From Gammaproteobacteria bacterium UBA6724 (lineage in GTDB: Bacteria > Pseudomonadota > Gammaproteobacteria > Pseudomonadales > Azotimanducaceae): DNA of 30,201 nucleotides. The position numbers and the translations under genes were made by a program. Shown here piece after piece: positions 1-9,800 of the stretch. The DNA lies in NCBI GenBank assembly GCA_002454165.1, contig DKIG01000008.1, forward strand, positions 1-30,201. The letters run 5' to 3'. Every line of letters starts with the position of its first letter. The first letter of the stretch is position 1. The notes beneath the pieces were generated by a model that worked only from the letters and a program-made list of their open reading frames with translations, had not been told where the DNA came from and searched no databases.

Positions 1-430
1 CCAGCGTCGTCGTGGTCGCTGGCATCGTCGCCGTCAAGTTTCCCGCGCTCATTGTCACGCCGCCAGCGTCGTCGCGGTCACCGGCACGCCACCGCCATCG
101 CGGTCGCCATCACCGTCGTCACGCCTAGGCGCCGTCTTAGGTTTCACTCTGGATTCCAGCCTGCGCTGGAATGACGGGGTAGGGGTGGAATGACGGGGCG
201 GGGGTGACACCACCGTCGCCACCCCGTCACCATCACGCCGTCACGGTCACCGTCACGCCGCCACCATCACGCCGCCACCTCGGCCACCACTCCCGCCGTC
301 GTGGTCACCGGCACGTCGTCACCGCCGTCGTGGTCACCGGCACGTCGTCACCGACGTCGTGGACCTGTCGCCACCATCACGCCGCCGCCGCCGTCGCGGT
401 CACTCGGCGCCCGTCGTCACGCCGGCGTCG
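1..430. repeat. G+C-rich short-repeat field (minisatellite-like)
   Basis: The stretch is built from recurring short words such as CGTCGTCAC, GGTCACCGG and CACCATCACGCCG. A clear tandem unit of 29 bp starts at 293 and repeats at 322, with a partial third copy from 351; its core reads CCGCCGTCGTGGTCACCGGC. A second family starts with CCAGCGTCGTCG at 1 and at 62. Open frames through it give only His/Arg/Thr/Pro-rich low-complexity products, so I call no gene here. The minus-strand acyltransferase stop codon lies inside the field at 400-402. The region continues beyond the left edge, so its full extent is unknown. Confidence 0.8.
151..198. repeat. REP-like palindrome plus 19-bp direct repeat
   Basis: Bases 153-160 (ATTCCAGC) and 165-172 (GCTGGAAT) form a perfect 8-bp inverted repeat around the 4-nt loop CTGC. 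The flanking word GGAATGACGGGG occurs at 168 and again at 187, a 19-bp period. From general knowledge, palindromes of the type TTCCAGC-loop-GCTGGAA next to ATGACG are common dispersed extragenic elements in proteobacteria. Only one copy is in this window, so dispersal in this genome is inferred. Confidence 0.55.
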
Positions 431-1257
431 GTGGAGTCATTTAAATACTTGTCTTTACTTTGCCAACTATCATGTAACCAGGTTTTCACATCCTCTTCTT
501 CAGACGCATTGAAAATTTTTAGTCGGACATGGATGGTCTTGGTTGCCCGGTGCATACAGCGCCAGAAGTGACTATCCCCGCCGTCATATCTAATCGTCAC
601 ATCAACCAGCGGGGTGTTTGGCGGTACCAGGTCCCGGATGATTCGCAATCCGCCTGGTCTGGGTCGCAACAAAGACTTATAGGGCGATCTTTGTGCTGCA
701 TGTTTGTCCGGTGTGAATCGGGTACCTTCCGGGAACACCAGAAGCGCACCGGAGTTGGCGTCCGCGGATGCCAGCATATTCTGTATGGCGACGAGGTCTT
801 TCGTTCCCGCGCTCTTGCCTTGCCCGCGTCTCAGCCTCGGGAAATTGAGGACGAGGCAAATCCAGCCAATCACTGGCACCCAGATCAACCGCTGTTTAAC
901 CATGAATTTGACGATGGGTCCGTGGTCGGTAACCACATGTTGCACCAGAGGAATATCAAACCAGGACTGATGATTACACACGACGATAGGCGCGGGATGC
1001 TGAGGCAGTTCACCTTCAATGATGATCTCAATGCCAGCAACATTAATCATCCAAAAACTATTGACACGGACGGCGCCGTGATAGCAGAAATTAATGCACC
1101 TATTGCATGCTCGCGTCACCAGTTTGACCGGAAGGAGCAACTTGATACAACCGGCGAGCGCCATGGGTAGGATCCAGAACATCAGATTCAGGATGACCCA
1201 CAAGCAAGATACCAGACTGAGGAGGTGCAGGAAGGGAGTGAGGATAATTTTCTTCAT
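400..1257 (-). CDS. 1-acylglycerol-3-phosphate acyltransferase-like protein (PlsC superfamily, YihG-like)
   Basis: A 285-residue membrane acyltransferase, expected to transfer an acyl group from acyl-ACP or acyl-CoA to lysophosphatidate or a related lysolipid at the inner membrane. The N-terminus has hydrophobic segments at about residues 5-45. The PlsC block I motif NHQSWFD lies at residues 95-101 (catalytic His96 and Asp101), and the block III motif FPEGTRF at 175-181. Overall layout resembles E. coli YihG rather than short PlsC. The start is ATG at 1257, with no strong Shine-Dalgarno. The last ten or so codons (ending GVTTGAE) lie in or beside the short-repeat field, so the original C-terminus may have been altered. 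It sits downstream of recD on the same strand but 197 bp away. Exact substrate is not determined. Confidence 0.85.
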   Translation of the reverse strand: MKKIILTPFLHLLSLVSCLWVILNLMFWILPMALAGCIKLLLPVKLVTRACNRCINFCYHGAVRVNSFWMINVAGIEIIIEGELPQHPAPIVVCNHQSWFDIPLVQHVVTDHGPIVKFMVKQRLIWVPVIGWICLVLNFPRLRRGQGKSAGTKDLVAIQNMLASADANSGALLVFPEGTRFTPDKHAAQRSPYKSLLRPRPGGLRIIRDLVPPNTPLVDVTIRYDGGDSHFWRCMHRATKTIHVRLKIFNASEEEDVKTWLHDSWQSKDKYLNDSTDAGVTTGAE

Positions 1258-1343
1258 AGGATGCTGGCAAGGCTGAGCCTTTTGTTAGGTACAGGGCGGG
1301 GAAGGTTGGGAAGTTTAATTCTCATTTTTATGAATTTCCAATC

Positions 1344-1541
1344 GCAACATCTGGTGCCAGACATCATAGTGCTATTTGCTTCTCATGCTGTGCATCATCC
1401 AGGAAGATGGCGCTTGCTTTAACGGCGGTCTGCTGCAACATCTGGTGCCAGACATCATAGTGCTATTTGTATCTCATGCTGTGCATCATCCAGGAAGATG
1501 GCGCTTGCTTTAACGGCGGTCTGCTGCAACATCTGGTGCCA
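1344..1541. repeat. 91-bp tandem duplication containing the recD 3' end
   Basis: Copy 1 (1344-1434) and copy 2 (1435-1525) are 91 bp each and differ at only two adjacent positions (1379-1380 versus 1470-1471). A third, partial copy of 16 bp (GCAACATCTGGTGCCA) follows at 1526-1541. The functional recD reading frame passes through the partial copy and copy 2 and stops at 1455. Copy 1 is therefore an extra recD tail fragment in the recD-acyltransferase gap. The rest of the gap (1258-1343) shows no gene. Confidence 0.95.
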
Positions 1542-3170
1542 AATCTCTTCTGAGCCGTAGATGATAAGGGATGCTCTGGTACGGGTGACGGCGGTGTATA
1601 AAAGTTCTCTGGTGAACAGACTGCTGGATTCAGGCGACGGCTGGTCTGATAACAGCAGGGTAACCTGAGCGAACTCGGAACCCTGAGACTTATGTACCGA
1701 CATGGCAAAACAGCTTTCATGTGCCGGTAATCGCGATGCCGGGAAGTATTTAATCCGCTCCTCTGTGGCGGGAAAATCCGTATCAGGGAAGGCGACCATT
1801 TCTGCACCATTATCCATCAGCACACAAATACCTGTGTCCCCATTAAACAAACGCAGGTTGTAGTTGTTCTCGGTGACCATCACCGGGCGACCGGGATAGT
1901 AAGACTGTCCCTGTGTCTTGATGCCTCGTTTCTCCAACTCCTGTTCAATAATGTGATTGATCGACACCAGGCCAGGGAAACCGAGTCGGTTGCCGCACAG
2001 GACCCTTGCCTGGTCAAATGCTCTCAGCAGTCGGGACGGGTTAATTTCTTTTTCCGCCAGCAGTTTTTCCGCCAGCAGATTAAAATAGTCCTGCCAGGCT
2101 TCCAGCAATAGGGTGCCGCAGTTTTCCCGGGTCACCTCCGCCAATGGGCGGAAGGTTACGGCGCCGTCATCACTACTAAGAAAGGGTGCATCGCCGGATT
2201 TGATGCCCGCCGCCAACTGCCCTATAGCACTGTCCTTCTTGAATCTATAGTTTGTTTCCAGTTGACAGATGGCATTGGCGAGCCTGTTGTTGCCGGCACT
2301 ACACAGGTCAGCCAGGGTGTTGCCCGCGCCAACAGGCGGTAATTGATGTGGGTCGCCAATCAATACCAGACGACTAGCCTGTGGCAGGGCGTCGAGCAGC
2401 CTGTGCATCAGCGCCAGGTCAATCATGGATACTTCGTCAACAATCAGCAGGTCGGTTCTAATAGGGTTCTCTTGCCCGTGCCGCCAACTATGCCCATCTT
2501 TTCTCATACCCAGGAGGCGGTGCAGGGTAGTGACTTCCAGCTCCTGGATGCTGGGATCGGAGGCTTCCTGGCGAATGGATTCCGTTAGCCGTGCTGCTGC
2601 CTTCCCGGTGGGTGTCGCCAGGTTAATTTTCAGTTCTGGTTGCAGTTTTAAGATGATCGCCAGGAGTTTGATGACGAGACTAGTTTTCCCTGTACCCGGT
2701 CCGCCAGTGATGATGGCAAGTTGACGGCTAGCAACCAGTTGCGCCGCGGCCCGTTGCAGATCAATCTCAGGCGACTGAGCAATCTGTTGCCCAAACTGTT
2801 CATCAAGCAATTCGCGAAGCAGGTCTGCATCAGGCAGGGAAAGAGGCTGGTTGAGCGCGGTGATGCGTTCCCCGACCTCCCGCTCAAAATGATAATAGCG
2901 GTGCAGGAAGAGTTTGTTGTGCACCAGCAGGAGCGGTTCGTCTCCGGTTGGACCGCCCACAAACGGTAGTGCTGCCAGCTTGGCGATGGTGTCGGCGGGT
3001 TGCTCCGCCAGGTCAAGACAAGCATGTTGCAGGCGCGTTATCTGGCAGAGTTGCATGATGATATTCTTTGATTCCTGCTCAATCTCACCCCAGTGTCGGC
3101 TCAGGAAGTCAACAAAATAGCGATCAAAATATTCTTTGTTAGTTGCCTGTTGCGATGCGGGAGCCGTCAC
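1455..3170 (-). CDS. recD: RecBCD enzyme subunit RecD (5'-3' helicase)
   Basis: RecD is the 5'-3' superfamily 1B helicase motor of RecBCD, acting at double-strand breaks in recombination and degradation of foreign DNA. The 571-residue protein is slightly shorter than the E. coli one. Walker A reads GGPGTGKTS with Lys162. Motif II reads LLIVDEVSMID, and the C-terminal UvrD-like part carries SVHKSQGSEF and YTAVTRTRASLIIYG. The start is GTG at 3170, overlapping the recB TGA stop by 4 bp (GTGA), so translational coupling is likely. Its C-terminal coding end lies in a 91-bp tandem duplication, but the frame remains intact. Confidence 0.96.
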   Translation of the reverse strand: MTAPASQQATNKEYFDRYFVDFLSRHWGEIEQESKNIIMQLCQITRLQHACLDLAEQPADTIAKLAALPFVGGPTGDEPLLLVHNKLFLHRYYHFEREVGERITALNQPLSLPDADLLRELLDEQFGQQIAQSPEIDLQRAAAQLVASRQLAIITGGPGTGKTSLVIKLLAIILKLQPELKINLATPTGKAAARLTESIRQEASDPSIQELEVTTLHRLLGMRKDGHSWRHGQENPIRTDLLIVDEVSMIDLALMHRLLDALPQASRLVLIGDPHQLPPVGAGNTLADLCSAGNNRLANAICQLETNYRFKKDSAIGQLAAGIKSGDAPFLSSDDGAVTFRPLAEVTRENCGTLLLEAWQDYFNLLAEKLLAEKEINPSRLLRAFDQARVLCGNRLGFPGLVSINHIIEQELEKRGIKTQGQSYYPGRPVMVTENNYNLRLFNGDTGICVLMDNGAEMVAFPDTDFPATEERIKYFPASRLPAHESCFAMSVHKSQGSEFAQVTLLLSDQPSPESSSLFTRELLYTAVTRTRASLIIYGSEEIWHQMLQQTAVKASAIFLDDAQHEIQIAL

Positions 3171-6100
3171 GAGCCGCCACCCATGAGTCCGTCAAGTTGC
3201 TGGATTAACGCCGCTTCCGGCTTGTTAAAATAGATACCTGAACCGTTGCTTTTGCCGTCCATGCCTCTCAGGAACAGATAGAAAACGCCGCCGAAATCCC
3301 GTTCATAATTATAGTCTGCCAAGCGGAACTTCAGAAAGCGGTTGAGGGCAAGGGTGTAAATAAGATATTGCAAGTCATAGCGCGCCACCATGATTGCCTC
3401 TTCAAGTGCCTGGTTGGTGTATGCAGCGAAGGCGTAGCCCAGGTGATTTGATTTGTAGTCCGCCAGGTAATACTTCCCGTCGTGCCGAAACACCAGATCA
3501 ATAAAACCGGTCATCATACCTTCTAAATAGATGTCGTCAGGCAGGGCCCTGGCACCGGGGTATTGGTTTGACTTCAGCAGTGCCGTGATGCCGCCTCGGC
3601 AAGCCACGGGGAAGTGAAACTCAAGTTCATTCAGGCGGTCGGTATCAGTCAGGCTGGACAGGCTGAACGCAATATCGTCATTGAGGGGCGTGCGCAGAAT
3701 GTCTTGTAGCCATTCTTGCAGTAGTCCGGACCAACTAGTTTTGTTTTGTTCAATGCCGATTCTATCCAGGGTTTGCTGGCAGAGTTTGGCGTGTTGCGAC
3801 TCGTCCTGGAAGTCAGCATGTTCCAGCAGGTAATGGAGGGCAACGCCGATTCTTGCCCCGACGGGAAAGGTGAATCGGGAAGGTTGGTCGGATGGTGTTT
3901 GGATTTCGTCTTCTTGGAGTTCATCATCCAGATAGCCGCCTTTGTGGCTTGTCATGTCGGCACCATCATCCACTAGATTCTCGTCCGATGCCGCGCGCTT
4001 GACTGACGGCTGAAGGGAACCCGTATCGGCTGAAGTATCCGGTGCAATTTTTTTTATATGTTTGCTGCGACTATGGACTATTCTGCTGTAGCTGTGCATT
4101 CGCCAGCGATCTCGTTCGGCAATATCCTCAGGCAAGGGCAGGGCAGGTTGCAACTGCTCCTGGTTAATGTCTGCCGGGAGCCTGGTGATGCCTAAAGATT
4201 CCTTGTCAAGGGGGACGACTTCAAACAGATCCTCTGGCAACTTCTCCCTGAGGATGTCTATGATCTCGCGTTCATTATTGGTCTCTGTTTGCAGTCGCAT
4301 CAGTTGTCCGAAAGGACTGTCGGTTAACTTATTTGCTTGAGATTTCTGAGCAAAGGTCGGCGCGCCCAGATAACAACGATATTTTGCCCGGGTCATGGCG
4401 ACATAACATAAACGCATCGCCTCGTTTCTTTCTTCGTATTCGGCTTGCTTGCGATTATTTGGGTCATCACCCAGTTCAACAAAAACCTGATAGCGATGAT
4501 CCTTTTCTTTATGGAATAGGACTGGCGACTTCTTGCCGGAGTTTGGTAGGGGTGGGTAGGGAATCATCACCAGGTCGTACTCCAGACCCTTGGCGGAATG
4601 CATGGTGACAATCTTGACCAGGTTTTCATCACTCTCCAGTCTGATTTGATACTGGTCCATATCGGTAGTTTCTGCGGCGGCTTGTTGTTGTTCCCGAACA
4701 AACCAGGCAAGCAGTTGATGGCAACCAGGCGCCGTCGCCGCGCCGCTTTGCAACACTTCTGTGAGATGTCGTAAATCTGTCAGTTGTCGTTTGCCATCTG
4801 GCAGAGGGAGCCACTTTTCTCCCAATTTCCTGGTGATGAGCAAGTCGTTAATCATGGCACCGACATTCTTTTTCACCCAGGTGTCGTGATACTGCCAAAA
4901 CTCCTGGGCGACTTTTTGTTCTAGTGCCAGGTCATGATTCAGCCGGTCAATCTCAGCTGAGTTGCACTGCATCAGTTTGGTACCGAGTGCCGCTCTGATT
5001 GCCCGATAGTTGGTTGGCTCGGCTACTGCTTGGAGAATGAGCGTCAGGTCCTTGGCAGTGTCCTGCTGCAAGACGCTATTCTTCGTCAGATAGACACTAT
5101 GTATCCCCCGCTTCTCCAAGGCTTTTTTGGCGAAGGGGGCTTCTGCATGACTGCGTATAAGAAAGGCAATCTCGCCCGCTTTCAGGGGCTTGTCATCGAC
5201 AAGTACAGACCCATGCTTCGCGCCCTGTAGTAGCCGGGCTGTTTCTTCGGCAGCATATTCCATCCCGGCTTCTCGTGCCTGATCGGCACTCAAGGGTGAA
5301 TCTTTGCTACCTGGGCAGAAGACCTTGTAGGGCGTCTGGGGCTTGCCATCAATGAATAATGCTGTCCTGCCATGGTCTGCGGGACGCGCCTTGGTAAAGG
5401 TTATTTCATCTTCGCTACCGAAGGCGCCCGGTAGCTGGAAGAGGTAGTTGTTGGCATTCACCATATCTTTGGTGGAACGCCAGTTGTGGATCAGGGGCGG
5501 CGGCTCGTTGGCAGATGTATTAGCCGCCAATCTGCGGGCGTTGAGATAGGTATAAACATCCGCGCCTCGGAACTGGTAAATGGCTTGCTTGGGGTCACCA
5601 ATCATCATGAGCGTTGGCTGATTTTGACTATCCTTGCGATGGTAGATATGTTCAAAAATTCTGCTCTGTATATCGTCCGTGTCCTGATATTCGTCCACCA
5701 TGGCGACGGGCCAGCGCGCTGCCAGGGTATCTCCCAGGGTTGAGCCCTTTCTTGTCAGGGCATCAGCCAGGTTTGTCAGGAGGTCACTCAGTGTTATTAA
5801 TTGTTCTTCTTCTCTGGTGCGACGGATGCGGTCCCGGACCTTGTCTATCATCTCGTGCCAGAGATTGATTTTGATCTGGGATATCTTGTCCGCTTCACGG
5901 TGGATGTCATCAATAAGATTGAGTACAGGGTGTTCTGGTCTGCTGCTTGCCTTCTTCATTGCCTCTTCAAGGCTGGACTTGCTGTAGGTTTTCCAGTGCT
6001 CGGATTGCAAGTCAATGTCTGGTGATTGGCAGTAACTTGTCATCTTTATAAGTCGGTTCATGGGCACGGAGTTTTTAGTCAAATTACATTGTGTAATGAC

Positions 6101-6805
6101 TGATGCCAGGTCATCTTCCAACCAACCCGCCTTGGCTTGCTGAATCTTTTCATTCACTGCTTCTATATCAAACTCAAGTGGCTGGAAGGGTGGTAGCAGT
6201 GTCAATCTGCCGCGATATAGTAAGGTGTTCAGTGCCTTCGCCAGGGCGGAAGGTGTTGCCCAGTTGCTGAGCGCAATGTTTCTGATGCTCGGGCCAAGGC
6301 TTAGCAAATCACTACGGAAGCAGTCCTCAGATGCCAGTTTCAATATCCGTACCTGGTCGCCATTCACGCTATCGTCAAGCTGCTGGTCAAACAGGGTGCC
6401 GGTTTCAAAGGACTGGTCACTTAGCACCCTGGCGCAGAAGCTGTGGATCGTAAATATAGCTGCTTCATCCATTAGTTGAATGGCGGCGGTGAGTAGCTTG
6501 CGATCCCGGTCCTGGTCGGTGCTTTTTGCCAGGAGTTCATTTAGATCATCGTCTTTACCACCGTCATTCTTTTGGAAGGCTCTCTGCGCTGCCTGAATTC
6601 GCTCTGTCACCCTGCGTCTCAATTCCTGGGCGGCGGCTCTGGTAAAAGTAAGCACCAGCAGTTCATCCACCTTAAAAGAGCGTTCGCAGCCTATGCCTAG
6701 CAATAGTTGCACATAAAGGTTGGTGATAGTGTGCGTCTTGCCGGTCCCTGCGCTGGCTTCAATCAGTTGCAGTTCACCCAAAGAAATTTTGCGTAGCCTA
6801 GTCAT
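3167..6805 (-). CDS. recB: RecBCD enzyme subunit RecB (3'-5' helicase/nuclease)
   Basis: RecB supplies the 3'-5' helicase motor and the single nuclease centre of RecBCD. The protein is 1,212 residues, close to the family size. Walker A is ASAGTGKTHT (Lys23) and Walker B is MVDEYQDTD. The GDPKQAIYQFRG block and the late helicase motif VTMHSAKGLEYDLV are present. The C-terminal nuclease domain has GVALHYLLEH, then Asp1103 (in GFIDLVF), Asp1116 and Lys1118 (in ADYKSN). This spacing equals that of the E. coli nuclease residues Asp1067/Asp1080/Lys1082, so the nuclease should be active. An AGGA ribosome-binding site precedes the ATG by 6 nt. The gene overlaps recC by 8 bp and recD by 4 bp. Confidence 0.97.
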   Translation of the reverse strand: MTRLRKISLGELQLIEASAGTGKTHTITNLYVQLLLGIGCERSFKVDELLVLTFTRAAAQELRRRVTERIQAAQRAFQKNDGGKDDDLNELLAKSTDQDRDRKLLTAAIQLMDEAAIFTIHSFCARVLSDQSFETGTLFDQQLDDSVNGDQVRILKLASEDCFRSDLLSLGPSIRNIALSNWATPSALAKALNTLLYRGRLTLLPPFQPLEFDIEAVNEKIQQAKAGWLEDDLASVITQCNLTKNSVPMNRLIKMTSYCQSPDIDLQSEHWKTYSKSSLEEAMKKASSRPEHPVLNLIDDIHREADKISQIKINLWHEMIDKVRDRIRRTREEEQLITLSDLLTNLADALTRKGSTLGDTLAARWPVAMVDEYQDTDDIQSRIFEHIYHRKDSQNQPTLMMIGDPKQAIYQFRGADVYTYLNARRLAANTSANEPPPLIHNWRSTKDMVNANNYLFQLPGAFGSEDEITFTKARPADHGRTALFIDGKPQTPYKVFCPGSKDSPLSADQAREAGMEYAAEETARLLQGAKHGSVLVDDKPLKAGEIAFLIRSHAEAPFAKKALEKRGIHSVYLTKNSVLQQDTAKDLTLILQAVAEPTNYRAIRAALGTKLMQCNSAEIDRLNHDLALEQKVAQEFWQYHDTWVKKNVGAMINDLLITRKLGEKWLPLPDGKRQLTDLRHLTEVLQSGAATAPGCHQLLAWFVREQQQAAAETTDMDQYQIRLESDENLVKIVTMHSAKGLEYDLVMIPYPPLPNSGKKSPVLFHKEKDHRYQVFVELGDDPNNRKQAEYEERNEAMRLCYVAMTRAKYRCYLGAPTFAQKSQANKLTDSPFGQLMRLQTETNNEREIIDILREKLPEDLFEVVPLDKESLGITRLPADINQEQLQPALPLPEDIAERDRWRMHSYSRIVHSRSKHIKKIAPDTSADTGSLQPSVKRAASDENLVDDGADMTSHKGGYLDDELQEDEIQTPSDQPSRFTFPVGARIGVALHYLLEHADFQDESQHAKLCQQTLDRIGIEQNKTSWSGLLQEWLQDILRTPLNDDIAFSLSSLTDTDRLNELEFHFPVACRGGITALLKSNQYPGARALPDDIYLEGMMTGFIDLVFRHDGKYYLADYKSNHLGYAFAAYTNQALEEAIMVARYDLQYLIYTLALNRFLKFRLADYNYERDFGGVFYLFLRGMDGKSNGSGIYFNKPEAALIQQLDGLMGGGS

Positions 6806-9800
6806 TTTCTATCCTGGGAACTAGTCTTCCCCAGATGCCTTCTGCCATCTCTTGAAATTTTCCCCCCATATCCTCCGGCACATCAAACAGCCTGTCCCAG
6901 TATCTGTCGTATTTTGTTTCGCCTTGCCATGCTTCAAGAACCTTTTCCATGGCGGTGGATTGCGTCTCGGGGGCTGGGTTATTTTCGTACCAGGCGCGGG
7001 ATGTGTCAGGCGCTAGTAGGAGGGGACGGGCGATTCCCTCTTGGTAAATGTCCAGCAAATATTCAAGATGCTGGATGCTGTCATCACGACCAACTGGCAA
7101 GAGACTGGTAGTTTGCGCTTTCTGCTTGTTGTTTTTCAGGGATATGTAATGACTGGTCACCTTATGCCCGGCGGCGCAAGCAAACAGATGTTGTATCCAA
7201 GTGGCGAGTAGATCTCGGTTACGATCTCTCCCGACATGACAACGTAGCAGATTATTCTCCCAGGACCCGTCTATCTCGTAGTGAATTTGTCGTCCCTTGA
7301 TGTCAATGGAGCCGGCAAGGACTCTTTTTGGTTCTTGTCCCAGGAATTTTTCCCGCTCTTGGTAGATCAATTCCGCCTGCTGGATTGCTGTTTCCAGTTG
7401 CTTCTTGCCCAGGTCTCCCGGCATGATGCGCCCGCTTGCCAAGACACTGCGTTGCCAAGTATCAGTCTCTTGGCGACACAGACTCTTAAATGCATCGTTT
7501 CCCAGAGCCCACTTTTCTATGCTGTCCAGGACAAAGGGCTCCGACTCCCTGAGGGCTACTTCATCCTCTTCAATGTAAACGTTCAATCTTTCTTGCAGAA
7601 AATATTTACCGCTGTGGCGGAAAAATTTTTCAAGTTGTTTTTGAGAAACACAGTCAAGTGAGTCATTCGGTGGCAGAGGCTTGGGCGCGAAGCGTTGTGC
7701 GGTGCTTGCCGCCTGTTCCTGGCGAGACGATTGCAGTGCCTTGGACCAGGTTTCGGAAAAAGATTGCAACTCACCTCCTTTGTAATGGAGCGGACTGAAG
7801 GGTTGCAAGGGATATTCCTGAGGGCTGAAATCAGTGAAGATTGATTCCAGATAACTCCTCCACTCCGTCACTAGGACCGATGGGGGGCGTGGTTGATTGT
7901 CCCTAATGCCGCGACTGACATAACTCAGATAAAAGATATCCTGGGCGGACAAGAGGGCTTCAAGAAACAAATACTGGTCATCTAGTTTTCCTGAGCGGTC
8001 ACCCTTCCTTCTTTTTGTTATAGCCATGCAGTCATAGGATCTGTCGCCCTTGCCGCTACGGGGATAGTCGCCGTCATTCATGCCGAGCAGGCATACGACA
8101 CGGAAGGGGATACTTCGCATCGGTTCCAGGGTGGCGAAGGTGATGCCACCGGCGATAAAACCCGCATACCTGGACCGGTCGGTGAGGGCTTTGCTCAGGA
8201 GGTACCGCACCAGGTCCAGCGAGACCTTATCCGTGTACCGGCTGTCGGTCGCTTCCTGAACTGTCTGTTCAAGGCATTCGTGTATTGTGTTGACATCCAG
8301 TATCTCCTCGTCCCGGGGTAGGAAAAATTCTTCCACCATCTCTGCCAGCAAATTACGCCAGGCTTCAAGATTTCTGCGGGTCTTAAACTCGCGTCGGTAG
8401 TGATTTAATCTCTCTATGACATGGCAGAGGATGCCTACCAGATGTTCCTTCCCGGGCCTTATGTCAAAGGGCAGGAGACCCTGCCAGACACCCGAGGCTT
8501 CCGATTTTGCAAACCCTGCCAGCAGACGATCAAGACCAAAGCGCCAGGTATTGTGATTGTCCGATGGTAGGTCCCAGTATTCTGCTTTGGATTCCCCGTC
8601 CGTTTCCCAACCTATTCTGGTGTCCATGATCCAGCGGCGGATAAGTTCCAGGTCTTCCCGACTGAGGGAAAACTTTCTTGATATGGCAGGGTTTGTCAGT
8701 AGGTCCAGAATGTCTGCCCCGGTGAATCTGGAGAAGGGCAGTTTCAGCAGTTGCGTGAAGGTCGTCAGAAGTGCCGACTGCTCGGTGTGCTTCTGGTCAA
8801 CTATACGGCAGGTCAGAGGCGCACCGAAGAGGGTCTTCACCAGAGGGGCATAGTCGTTTATGTCTGGCACCATAACGATGATGTCATTTAACTTGATATC
8901 GGGATTCTCGCGGATGATATGCAGGATACGGTCATGCAGAACTTCCACTTCCCTCTGTCTGCTATGACAGCCATGTAATTGAATAGATTGATCGGTCAAA
9001 TCAGCACGCGGTGTCGGGAGGCAATTGCTGCCAAATTCACCGCCATACTCAAGCTCCAGGATATCCCGCTTGACGAAGTTGAGCCTGGTGTTGCCGGTCG
9101 GTGTGACAAAATGCTCGTGGGTCTGGAGTTGATCCTTCTCCAGCAACATTTCAAAGAATTCTCTGCCCTGCTTACCGAATGAGGACAGTATGGGGTTGCC
9201 GATTTCCAGATAGTCGTCATCTTCCAGTTCGGTGGTCGTCTCCTCAGATTTTTGTACTAAGCCCCTGATAGAGCGTCGCGCCAGATCCTTGGGTGAGATG
9301 ATGTCGCCCCAGTAACACTGGCAGGGGTTGAGGAAGAAGATATCAATCTCCTGGGAGCCGCCGGCACGGGCGAGGGCACTTAGGGTGTCAAGTTGTAGGG
9401 GCGGCATGCTGGACAATCCGAATACCGCAAGCCTGTCTGGCAACTGGCTATTTTTTTGTGCCTTGCTGGCATTAAACATATCCCCGTTAAGTAGCGTCAT
9501 CAGCTGGGTGTGCAGAGCAGCCCGGTGTAACTTTTCCGGTGCGTCTTTTTTGTGGGCATGATCCTGGGCGATATCCGCTAAGAGAAGTTGCCAGAGCCGT
9601 TGCTGCCATTGTTCGGGTTGGTGAGATGGTGTATTGGCTAGCGTATCGGCTTGTGCCTCCTGCCATTTGAGCATCCAGTCCGGGCGATACATCAGGTATT
9701 GATCAAACAGGTCAGCGATTTCGTTACCCAGTTGGAAGGCACGCAAATCCTTATCGCCGGGATGAGCAAGATAATTACTGATGGGGTCGGACAGCTCCCG

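Noticed and set aside
293..362. CRISPR-like array with 29-bp period
   Set aside because: The units are directly contiguous with no unique spacers and no cas genes are present; it is a tandem repeat.
204..512. Open frame of 102 codons on the plus strand in the repeat field
   Set aside because: The product is His/Arg/Thr low complexity, made by the DNA repeats; no start signal or family resemblance.
529..1170. 213-codon plus-strand open frame
   Set aside because: It is antisense to the acyltransferase, which carries clear catalytic motifs; the plus product has no recognisable domain.
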